Below, piece by piece: positions 28,221 to 36,071 of a stretch of 64,000 bases of DNA. The notes below the pieces were generated by a model. It saw only the letters and a program-made list of their open reading frames with translations, was not told the origin of the DNA and made no database searches. Made by a program: the position numbers and the translations under genes. Position 1 is the stretch's first letter. Each line of letters starts with the position of its first letter. The DNA is taken from the NCBI RefSeq assembly GCF_004358095.2, contig NZ_SMZJ02000004.1, positions 314-64,313 of the forward strand, in the 5' to 3' direction. This stretch comes from Seonamhaeicola sediminis. GTDB taxonomy: Bacteria; Bacteroidota; Bacteroidia; Flavobacteriales; Flavobacteriaceae.

Positions 28221-29291
28221 TTACAAGTTCAATAAATAATCAGCAGCAGCAAAAGGTGTTGTTTTATTATTCTCAATAAGTTGTAACTGATTTTTTAATT
28301 CCTTTTTTATTTTTGGCTGATTAAAGAAATAAAATTTTAATTGTGTTTCAATGGTTTGTAAAAGCCAGTATTTATTTTGTTCATTTCGCTTCTTTATAAA
28401 ATAGGCATTTTTAGTTGTAATCTCAACATAATCTAAAACCATGCTCCATATTTTGTCTATACCCGTATTTTCTGTAGCACTACAAACAGTTACTTTTGGA
28501 TTCCAATTAGATGATTTTTTTGGGTAGAGGTGAAGCGCTCTAGTGAATTCGGTTTTAGCAAGTTTGGCAGCTTTTAAGTTATCACCATCGGCTTTATTAA
28601 TAGCTATCAAATCAGCCATTTCAATAATACCACGTTTAATACCTTGAAGTTCATCACCAGCACCAGCAAGTTTTAATAACAAAAAGAAATCTACCATACT
28701 GTGCACTGTAGTTTCACTTTGACCAACACCAACCGTTTCAATAATAATAATATTAAAGCCAGCAGCCTCACAAAGGGTTATGGTCTCTCTCGTTTTTCTG
28801 GCTACACCACCCAAAGAGTCGCCAGAAGCAGAAGGACGGATATAAGCATTATCATTTTTCACTAAATCTTCCATTCGGGTTTTATCTCCCAAAATACTTC
28901 CTCTGGAGACAGAACTACTAGGGTCTATAGCCAATACAGCCACACGTTTTCCTAGCTTGGTTAAATGGTTTCCAAAGGTTTCAATAAAGGAGCTTTTTCC
29001 AACTCCAGGAATGCCTGTTATTCCAATTCTGACCGATTTATTAGCATGTGGTAAACAACCCTTTAATATGGTGTTAGCCGCTTTTAAATGCTTTGGATTT
29101 TTGCTTTCAATTAAAGTAATAGCCCTACTTAGAGCAGTAATATCTTTGTTTAGAATGGAATCAACCAATTCATTGGGGTCCATTTCACTTTTACGTTTGT
29201 TCTTTAAATTTTCAATAGAATTTTTATTAGTAATTTCAGAAATAGAAACCCCATCTTTTTGAATTAGAGCTGATTTTTTTGGTTTATCCAA
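28221..29291 (-). CDS. meaB: Methylmalonyl-CoA mutase-associated GTPase MeaB
   Basis: The 356-residue G3E-type P-loop GTPase loads and protects adenosylcobalamin-dependent methylmalonyl-CoA mutase. It has GITGIPGVGKSSFIE (Walker A), VLAIDPSSSVSRGSILGDKT, IIIETVGVGQSE (switch II) and AINKADGDN (the NKAD specificity motif). The N-terminal 50 residues are less conserved. The mutase genes are not in the window. It may be cotranscribed with the DUF2911 gene 38 bp upstream. Confidence 0.93.
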   Translation of the reverse strand: MDKPKKSALIQKDGVSISEITNKNSIENLKNKRKSEMDPNELVDSILNKDITALSRAITLIESKNPKHLKAANTILKGCLPHANKSVRIGITGIPGVGKSSFIETFGNHLTKLGKRVAVLAIDPSSSVSRGSILGDKTRMEDLVKNDNAYIRPSASGDSLGGVARKTRETITLCEAAGFNIIIIETVGVGQSETTVHSMVDFFLLLKLAGAGDELQGIKRGIIEMADLIAINKADGDNLKAAKLAKTEFTRALHLYPKKSSNWNPKVTVCSATENTGIDKIWSMVLDYVEITTKNAYFIKKRNEQNKYWLLQTIETQLKFYFFNQPKIKKELKNQLQLIENNKTTPFAAADYLLNL

Positions 29292-29329
29292 TGCTAAAAG
29301 GTTTATACTAAGATACGCAATAAAAAAAC

Positions 29330-29887
29330 CTAATTTTTAAGAGGAACCGCAACTTTGGTGTCATCCCAAGCCATGGTTAAAAACAACTTATCTGTAGAGT
29401 TGTCAAAAGCAATGGTGAATTGCTCAACCGTAGTTTGTAATTTTTCAACCGGAACTTCAACATTTATTACGTCATAATTAGGATCCCACAAAGGATTCAT
29501 TTCAGAGTCTACACCCCACTCGTATTGTTTAGAGTTAAACATTACTGTCCAAGTAGAATCTTTTGGAACCGTCCATAGCGTATATTTTCCAACAGGTAAA
29601 ATCATACCATTAATATCTAATTTTTGATTGGTTTGAAAGGTGGTGGCTTCATTTGCACCAGTACGCCACACTTTATTAAATGGTACTAAGGCTCCAAAGA
29701 TTTCCCGTTCTTTTTTATAGGGTCTGTTATAGAATACTTTTAGCCTTAAATCATTCAATTCAAATTTTACTGTATCTTTAGGACTTAAGCGTTTTTCAAA
29801 AATATTTTCAACAAAAACAGAATATAAAAGTAGCCCTAAAGCAACAATTGAAAGTAGGATTAATAAACGTTTTAAGAAGGTGTTCAT
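29330..29887 (-). CDS. DUF2911 family protein, membrane-anchored
   Basis: The 185-residue protein has one N-terminal hydrophobic segment (LLILLSIVALGLLLYSVFV) and then the DUF2911 core: VFYNRPYKKEREIFGALVPF, VWRTGANEATTFQTN, GKYTLWTVP and FTIAFDN. Flavobacteria often carry several copies with no assigned role. A second copy, with a cleavable signal instead, lies at 50351-50896. It is followed by meaB on the same strand. Confidence 0.88.
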   Translation of the reverse strand: MNTFLKRLLILLSIVALGLLLYSVFVENIFEKRLSPKDTVKFELNDLRLKVFYNRPYKKEREIFGALVPFNKVWRTGANEATTFQTNQKLDINGMILPVGKYTLWTVPKDSTWTVMFNSKQYEWGVDSEMNPLWDPNYDVINVEVPVEKLQTTVEQFTIAFDNSTDKLFLTMAWDDTKVAVPLKN

Positions 29888-30057
29888 ATTGAGCGATTTT
29901 TTCGATATAAAGATACTTTAAAAACTAACATTTTCTAATTTGCAAACGCATAATTGCTTGATTTTGTTATTTCTTTAAAAAAAATATTTTTTTTGCCACA
30001 CTTCAATTTTTTCATCGTCTTTTAAATGAACTAACTTAGACCAAAAGTAGATTTAGT

Positions 30058-30609
30058 ATGTTTCAGGTTGACATTATTGAACAATGTAAACAAAACAACA
30101 GAAAGGCACAATTGCAGTTATACAACCAGTACTGCGATGGTATGTATATTGTTGCTAAACGTTTTTTGAGAGATGCTAATGACGCCGAAGATGTAGTGCA
30201 AGAATCTTTTATTAAGGCGTTTTCAAAACTACATCAGTATAAGGCTGAAGTTACTTTTGGAGCTTGGTTAAAACGTATTGTTGTAAATAAGAGTATTGAT
30301 TTTTTAAAGTCTAAAAAGCAACAGCTTGTAGAGTTAGATGAAGTGCACTTAAAAGTTGTTGATACTCCAAAAGACGACAAATGGTTAGTAGATGATGCTA
30401 TAACATTGAATGATGTTAAAATTGCTATTGAAAAGTTACCCGATAAATACCAGTACGTAGTGATGCTGTATTTGATAGAAGGGTATGACCATCAGGAAAT
30501 ATCGGAAATTTTAAATATTTCGGAAGTAGCATCAAGAACACAATTATCAAGGGGTAAAGTAAAATTACAAGAATTGTTAACACTTAAAAGTCATGGCACA
30601 AGATATTAG
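30058..30609 (+). CDS. RNA polymerase ECF-type sigma factor
   Basis: The 183-residue sigma-70 family protein contains region 2 (YCDGMYIVAKRFLRDANDAEDVVQESFIKAF) and region 4 (LPDKYQYVVMLYLIEGYDHQEISEILNIS then a helix-turn-helix end). It is close to RpoE-like group IV factors. Its last 17 bases overlap the start of the next gene, which encodes a single-pass membrane protein likely to be its regulator. The three genes 30058-32686 therefore form a signalling unit. Confidence 0.94.
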   Translation: MFQVDIIEQCKQNNRKAQLQLYNQYCDGMYIVAKRFLRDANDAEDVVQESFIKAFSKLHQYKAEVTFGAWLKRIVVNKSIDFLKSKKQQLVELDEVHLKVVDTPKDDKWLVDDAITLNDVKIAIEKLPDKYQYVVMLYLIEGYDHQEISEILNISEVASRTQLSRGKVKLQELLTLKSHGTRY

Positions 30610-31177
30610 AGACTTTTTTAAAGATGATAAAGTATCACCTGAAAAGATGCCTGCAAATCACGAGCAACGCTTTATAAAAAAATTAGATAAAGCGTTTCCA
30701 GAGAAATCATCAAAATCTAATTTTGGTTGGATTCAAATAGCTGCTACTATTACATTATTAATTGGTTTAAGCTTTGGTGGTTATAAATTGTTTTCTCCAG
30801 ATGTTAAAACAGATAGTCCAACCAATATTGTTGTTAATGACCCTGTAGAAACAAAATCTTTAGGTGATATATCTCCAGGTTTAAAAAAGGTTGAGGGTTA
30901 CTATTTAGCAAGTATTAATTTAGAGCTATCTAAAATTAAGTATACACCAGAAACAAAAGACCTTTTTGATGGCTACATAGAGCAATTAGGAGAACTGGAT
31001 AAGGAGTATAAAAGATTGTCTTTAGAGTTAACTAAATCAGGACCAAGTGAGTTAACTGTTAATGCCTTAATTGATAATTTAAAGTTGCGCTTAAACTTGT
31101 TATACAGGTTAAAATCACAACTAAAAGAATTAACCCCTTCCGAGGCGGGAACTGAAGCCGTGGAACAATCAATTTAA
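30593..31177 (+). CDS. Single-pass membrane protein, probable anti-sigma factor
   Basis: The 194-residue product has a cytosolic N-terminus (DIRDFFKDDKVSPEKMPANH with EQRFIKKLDKAFPE), one transmembrane helix at about 45-65 (IQIAATITLLIGLSFGGYKLF) and a periplasmic helical domain ending in Leu-rich heptads. It shares 17 bases with the sigma gene, which implies translational coupling. The topology and order fit an anti-sigma factor, although I do not see a zinc HxxxCxxC motif. The assignment is inferred from context. Confidence 0.7.
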   Translation: MAQDIRDFFKDDKVSPEKMPANHEQRFIKKLDKAFPEKSSKSNFGWIQIAATITLLIGLSFGGYKLFSPDVKTDSPTNIVVNDPVETKSLGDISPGLKKVEGYYLASINLELSKIKYTPETKDLFDGYIEQLGELDKEYKRLSLELTKSGPSELTVNALIDNLKLRLNLLYRLKSQLKELTPSEAGTEAVEQSI

Positions 31178-31189
31178 AAAAATCAAAAA

Positions 31190-32686
31190 ATGAACAGATT
31201 ATCAATAAAATTAAAATTATTAGTAATTACCTTTTTTATAGCAGGTAATTTAGCAGCTCAAAAACAAACTAAAGTATCACAATCTATAAAGGTTGATAAA
31301 GATGTAACTATAGACTTAAATACAAGCTATTGCAATATTATATTTGATACTTGGAATAAAGATGTAGTTGAAGTTGAAGCTTATATTGAAGGTGAGGAAT
31401 TAAGTGAGGAGGAACTTAATCAAGCATTAAAAAATTGGCTTTTAGATATTGATGCCACTAGTAGCCAAGTAACTATAAGCACAAGAAGCAGTGCTCACAC
31501 CCCAAAAGTGTGGGCATATTCAACCTCGACCGATGACGACGCTGTTAATGCTGTATTAAGAGAGTTAAAATATGAATTAGCAGAAATACCTGAAATGGAT
31601 TTTAGTTTTCAGTTAGATATTCCTGAACTTCCTGAAATGCCAGAATTACCTCCGTTACCAGAATTACCGCCATTACCAGAAAACACAAAGAGTTTTCACT
31701 TTGATTATGAAGCCTATAAAAAAGATGGGGAAAAGTATTTAAATGAGTATACCAAACAATTTGAATCTACTTATGGCGATGATTATGCCAAAAGAATGGA
31801 AGCATGGGGAGAAAAATTTGGAAAAGAGTGGAGTGAGAAGTTTGGTAAACAAATGGAAGCATGGGCAGAAAAATTTGAAGAGAATTTTGATAGCGAAGCA
31901 TTTGAAGAGAAAATGGAAGCATGGGGAGAGCGTTTTTCTAAAAAAATAGAACAACAAGCTTTGAATCAAGAAGAGCGCCAAAAAGCTAGAGAAAAAGCAC
32001 TGAAGGAACGAGAAAAAGCTATAGAAAAAAGGAAAGTAGCACAAGAAAAATTGACAAAAGAAAGAAAGGTTTTAATTGAAAGATTGGTAACTAAAGAGAC
32101 TAATTTTAAAGTTAATAAGACCATTAAAATAAAAATGCCCAAAAAAGCTAAGCTAAAAGTTAATGTTAAGCATGGTGAGGTTGAGTTAGCCTCAAATGTT
32201 GATGATTTAAAGGCAAATTTGGCTTATTCTAAATTAACAGCAAATAGCATTAATGGAGGATCTACCTCCATTAATGCTTCTTACTCTCCTGTTTATGTAA
32301 CTAATTGGAATTTAGGTGAATTAAATTTGAAATATGTTAAGCAAGTAGAACTAAATAATGTGAAGCATATAGTTTTAAACTCTAATTCTTCAAATATTTT
32401 AATAGACAATTTTCTAGGAAATGCCGTTATTGATAGTAAGATTGGCGATATTAAAATTTTAAAAATAGATGAGGCCTTTACTAACCTAAATGTTATACTT
32501 CAAAATTGTGATGCTGTCATTGCCCAACCTAAAGTGAACTATAATTTACAGTACAAGGGAAATCGCTCTAGATTTAGTCATCCAAAAAAGGAATCTGATA
32601 ATGTAAATACGTTTTCAACAGGAGATTTAAGTAGTGGAAAAAGTATTGTGGTGAATGCAAAATACAGTAGTGTTGTTATAGAATAA
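31190..32686 (+). CDS. Exported protein with DUF4097-like beta repeats and Trp-rich helical repeats
   Basis: The 498-residue product has a signal peptide (1-23, ending GNLAAQ). It then has a beta region about 30-130, a Pro-Glu-Leu tract at 143-164 (PELPEMPELPPLP), and three 20-residue units starting MEAWGEKFGK, MEAWAEKFEE and MEAWGERFSK at 203, 222 and 242. A charged coiled coil (250-305) and a C-terminal beta-helix-like section of the DUF4097 type (310-498) complete it. It is encoded 12 bp after the putative anti-sigma gene. It could be the envelope sensor or output of that system; this is inference. Confidence 0.72.
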   Translation: MNRLSIKLKLLVITFFIAGNLAAQKQTKVSQSIKVDKDVTIDLNTSYCNIIFDTWNKDVVEVEAYIEGEELSEEELNQALKNWLLDIDATSSQVTISTRSSAHTPKVWAYSTSTDDDAVNAVLRELKYELAEIPEMDFSFQLDIPELPEMPELPPLPELPPLPENTKSFHFDYEAYKKDGEKYLNEYTKQFESTYGDDYAKRMEAWGEKFGKEWSEKFGKQMEAWAEKFEENFDSEAFEEKMEAWGERFSKKIEQQALNQEERQKAREKALKEREKAIEKRKVAQEKLTKERKVLIERLVTKETNFKVNKTIKIKMPKKAKLKVNVKHGEVELASNVDDLKANLAYSKLTANSINGGSTSINASYSPVYVTNWNLGELNLKYVKQVELNNVKHIVLNSNSSNILIDNFLGNAVIDSKIGDIKILKIDEAFTNLNVILQNCDAVIAQPKVNYNLQYKGNRSRFSHPKKESDNVNTFSTGDLSSGKSIVVNAKYSSVVIE

Positions 32687-32702
32687 ATTTACTATCTCAA
32701 AT

Positions 32703-34328
32703 CTATATTTTAACCACTTTATGAATCTCTTTTTTAGAGCCAGTTACTACTTCAAAAAAGTACACCCCACTACTAAAATGAGATACATTAGTAGACGCTA
32801 CTCCGTCTTTTACTTCACGTGTTACATCAATTAAAGGAATTCCAGATGCATTGTAAATTCTAAAGTTTACAGATTCAACTAGATTAATGCTAGACATGTT
32901 TATAATGTCTTTAACTGGATTGGGGTATAACAACCAGTTTTTATTATCAGAATCAGGTTCACCGATACTAGATTGACAGTTTTTGGAAATATCATACTCT
33001 GCTCTTAAAATATCTTCAATTTTTAAATTTGTGAAGCTATCGTTTAACGAATGGTTGAAGAAGGTATTATCAATGATAGCATTATCTGCACCAAGGAAAT
33101 CTTGTAGTAATGTAGCGAAAGTCTGTCTGTAATCGTATTGAACCGTTTTAATTTGCCAATTGTTATCTTCAACAGCTTCGGATAAATTAGGATTACTACC
33201 TGTCATGCCTCCAGAAACAGGTTTTCCAAATATAAACATTGGTGCAATTTCACCATGGTCGGTTCCTAGGTTTCCATTTTCTGCTGCTTTTCTTCCAAAT
33301 TCAGAGAACGTAACACCAACAACATCTTCAGATAGATTTTGGCTTTCCAAATCAGCAGTGAAAGCTTCTATACTTTCAGAGAGTTCAGATAATAAGGCAT
33401 GGTGTCTTCCTAAAATGTCTCCAGATGCTTGTACCTGAGCATTGTGCGTGTCGAAGCCACTAATTCTTACCATGTAAATTTTTGACCCTAAATCACCGCT
33501 AATTAGGCGAGCAACGGTTTTCAATTGATCTGCCAAATCCGTGTCGGGGTAAGTAATATCATTTTTACCTTTATTAAAGGCGTTAGATATTGATGCTGCA
33601 TACGTATTTGTTAGACTATCAGTATTATTAATAAATTCTAATTGTTTACCGTAATCAGAATCTGGAATGTTTGTTGGAGCCTCACCACCTAAACCGTTTA
33701 TAACATTATAAAAACCAGATGGGTCTTGACCTGTAATATTAAGTGATAACCCATGAGCTTCTTCGGCATGAAAACCTAAAGAGGTTTGGTTGGAACCAAT
33801 TTCGATTGCCAACGGGAATTGCTCCACTATTAGATCAGAATAATATTGTTCCATAAATCTTCCTATCCAACCAGTATCAACACCGTTTAGCATGCTGTTT
33901 CCGTCATTTCCGGTAAAATATAAATCGGTTGATTTAAAATGACTTTTATTCTGTGACGGGTACCCTACGCCTTGTACGATTCTCAAAATACCCTTATCAT
34001 AAAGTGGTTTAAAGCTAGCTAATGCAGGGTTCAAACCAACTTGTTGGTTTTCTGGTAGTGTGCTATCTAGAGTAATGTATTTATTATATCCACTTTCGGG
34101 TACTTTAATGGTTGGTCTTAAATTGCTATAAATATCGTATTGATTTAAAGGAACTATACTGTTTAAGCCATCGTTTGCTCCAGCAAGATTCACTAAAACC
34201 AGTTTTCTTCCAGATATGTCTGGGCAATTAAATGGAAAAAACGTTTTTAAAGCAGCTTGAATTTGAAATGGTGTAAGCCCAATAACTGAAGCGGTTGCTG
34301 ATAGTTTTATGAAGTTTCTTCTTTTCAT
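32703..34328 (-). CDS. DUF1501 family protein with Tat leader and T9SS sorting domain
   Basis: The 541-residue protein starts with a twin-arginine leader (MKRRNFIKLSATASVIGL). The DUF1501 body resembles sulfatase/phosphatase folds: VLVNLAGANDGLNSIVPL, VRISGFDTHNAQ, VTFSEFGRKAAENG and TDHGEIAPMFIFG. The last 75 residues are a type IX sorting domain (LLYPNPVKDI, YNASGIPLIDV, FSSGVYFFEVV, KVVKI). Tat and T9SS signals together imply folding before transport over the outer membrane. It is 13 bp downstream of the DUF1800 gene; this pair is conserved in many bacteria but its job is unknown. Confidence 0.92.
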   Translation of the reverse strand: MKRRNFIKLSATASVIGLTPFQIQAALKTFFPFNCPDISGRKLVLVNLAGANDGLNSIVPLNQYDIYSNLRPTIKVPESGYNKYITLDSTLPENQQVGLNPALASFKPLYDKGILRIVQGVGYPSQNKSHFKSTDLYFTGNDGNSMLNGVDTGWIGRFMEQYYSDLIVEQFPLAIEIGSNQTSLGFHAEEAHGLSLNITGQDPSGFYNVINGLGGEAPTNIPDSDYGKQLEFINNTDSLTNTYAASISNAFNKGKNDITYPDTDLADQLKTVARLISGDLGSKIYMVRISGFDTHNAQVQASGDILGRHHALLSELSESIEAFTADLESQNLSEDVVGVTFSEFGRKAAENGNLGTDHGEIAPMFIFGKPVSGGMTGSNPNLSEAVEDNNWQIKTVQYDYRQTFATLLQDFLGADNAIIDNTFFNHSLNDSFTNLKIEDILRAEYDISKNCQSSIGEPDSDNKNWLLYPNPVKDIINMSSINLVESVNFRIYNASGIPLIDVTREVKDGVASTNVSHFSSGVYFFEVVTGSKKEIHKVVKI

Positions 34329-34341
34329 GATTGGTAGACTT

Positions 34342-35979
34342 TTACATTAATTGAAATTCTGCTGCATTGACCATAGTTGTAATAAGCGAATCTAGCCTAG
34401 TTTTCACAACATTCTTGTCGCTTTCATTATGTGTGTTAATGTATTGCAACCAAGCGCCAGTCCAGTAATAATCATTAAAATCACCTATTAGGAATGTTTT
34501 GAAATAGTTGATTCTATCCGAGTCAATACTTTCGGGATACATTAAATTCGCCAGTGCAAACACTAAAGTATTAGGGTCTTTAGTCTCTTCTGGGCTTATT
34601 TTGTTTTCAACAAATGAAACAGTGTCTAAATTTGTGTATAAATTATTTCGGGTAAGTAAATCTCTCATGAGTTCATATCTAGCAATGAGTGTGTTTGAGG
34701 AAAACCAGTTTCTATCAAAGCCTGGTTCCTGATAATATGCTGGATATCCTGCTACAGAATCTGGGTTGAAAAATTCCATGCCAGAACCTTTGAAATATAT
34801 AATGTGTATATATCTAAGAAAAAAGTTTCGGTAGAACCGTAATTGTTCTGTTTCTGGATCTGGGTATTCTACTTCAAACAAAGAAATTACTTCAGATAGT
34901 AATTGTAAAGGACTTTTAATAATGGCTCCTATAGTATTATTGGTATTATCGTCATCATCCATGTCATAAAAATGTTCGCTAGCTAAGAGGGTAGTCACAA
35001 CTGGTAAAATTTCATAGTTGTTATTAACTAGAATTTGAGCAAGTGGTGTTATGATATCGGTTTCAGCGGTAGCAGAAATATCACTTTTTACAAAATACCG
35101 ATATAGCTTTCTACAATATGCTTTTGCCGTTGCTTCTTGTGCAAAAACCATTTCAACAAAATCGTCTAGCTCTTCTATAATGGTTTCTTTAGTATTTCTA
35201 CCCAATATTGTTTGGTTATTAAATGCACTAGAAAAGGTTTTGTCATTTGGGTCATGTCTATTTGCATTTATATAGCCTATAGGTAGGTTTGTGTCCGTAT
35301 CTATATCTCCGTTTCTATCGCCTTTCTTTTTAAAACCAGAAAATACCTTTGCGGCCTGCTGTATATCTAATTCTGTGTAATTAGTGTAGTTGCCTTCTCC
35401 AATTTGTTCTCCTTTTAAAATAGTAAAGAGTTCTAAATACTCCCTGGCATAATTTTCATTAGGGTTATTTTTGTTATTTTGGGTATTATCCAAATAATCT
35501 AACATGCCATTGTCTAAAGTGATTTTTTTAGCCAAAGTTTTGATGTTACCTAAGGCATAAAAATCAAGAAGACGAAGATGATCAAAGAAAAAAGATGCAG
35601 CCCCAACACCTGAGTCTTTACCCACGGTAAAACAGGTATGTAGAAAAAATGATAATTTATATTTTATGGTAATCTGATTTATGGCATTGTGCCACCACCA
35701 AGCTGTAACGTGTGCTCGTTTTCTACTCTGACCATCAAAAGAATTGGGATGTTCATTTGAAGATGTCCAATAACCATCTGGATTACTTGCAGGCATGGGG
35801 TCATAAGGCTCTGTTAATACATATGCCACATTGGCTGTTAAGCTATTCACTGCATCTGTGGCTGACATGCCTACAAAAGTATCTAATTGTTCCTTGGAGT
35901 AATTATAAGTAGCTCTTCTAAGTAAGTGTTTAGCTTTCCTTAGGTCTAGGTTGGAACTTAGAGGATTTAATGAGGCCAT
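34342..35979 (-). CDS. DUF1800 family protein
   Basis: The 545-residue protein has the DUF1800 start (KAKHLLRRATYNYSKEQLD), the AWWWHNAINQ and LSFFLHTCFTVGKDS segments, ENYARELLELFT-like NENYAREYLELFTI, and DIQQAAKVFSGF. It shows no classical signal peptide at the ATG used (MASLNPLSSNLDLRK), and no better start lies upstream in frame. It always travels with DUF1501 proteins and is likely to work with its neighbour. Reaction unknown. Confidence 0.9.
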   Translation of the reverse strand: MASLNPLSSNLDLRKAKHLLRRATYNYSKEQLDTFVGMSATDAVNSLTANVAYVLTEPYDPMPASNPDGYWTSSNEHPNSFDGQSRKRAHVTAWWWHNAINQITIKYKLSFFLHTCFTVGKDSGVGAASFFFDHLRLLDFYALGNIKTLAKKITLDNGMLDYLDNTQNNKNNPNENYAREYLELFTILKGEQIGEGNYTNYTELDIQQAAKVFSGFKKKGDRNGDIDTDTNLPIGYINANRHDPNDKTFSSAFNNQTILGRNTKETIIEELDDFVEMVFAQEATAKAYCRKLYRYFVKSDISATAETDIITPLAQILVNNNYEILPVVTTLLASEHFYDMDDDDNTNNTIGAIIKSPLQLLSEVISLFEVEYPDPETEQLRFYRNFFLRYIHIIYFKGSGMEFFNPDSVAGYPAYYQEPGFDRNWFSSNTLIARYELMRDLLTRNNLYTNLDTVSFVENKISPEETKDPNTLVFALANLMYPESIDSDRINYFKTFLIGDFNDYYWTGAWLQYINTHNESDKNVVKTRLDSLITTMVNAAEFQLM

Positions 35980-36071
35980 ACTATATTTTTTTCAATGTAA
36001 TTAATATTTTAATTGCCAATACAAATCAAGATGAATATTCGATAAAAAGCACTGTATAAGTTAGTTATTAT

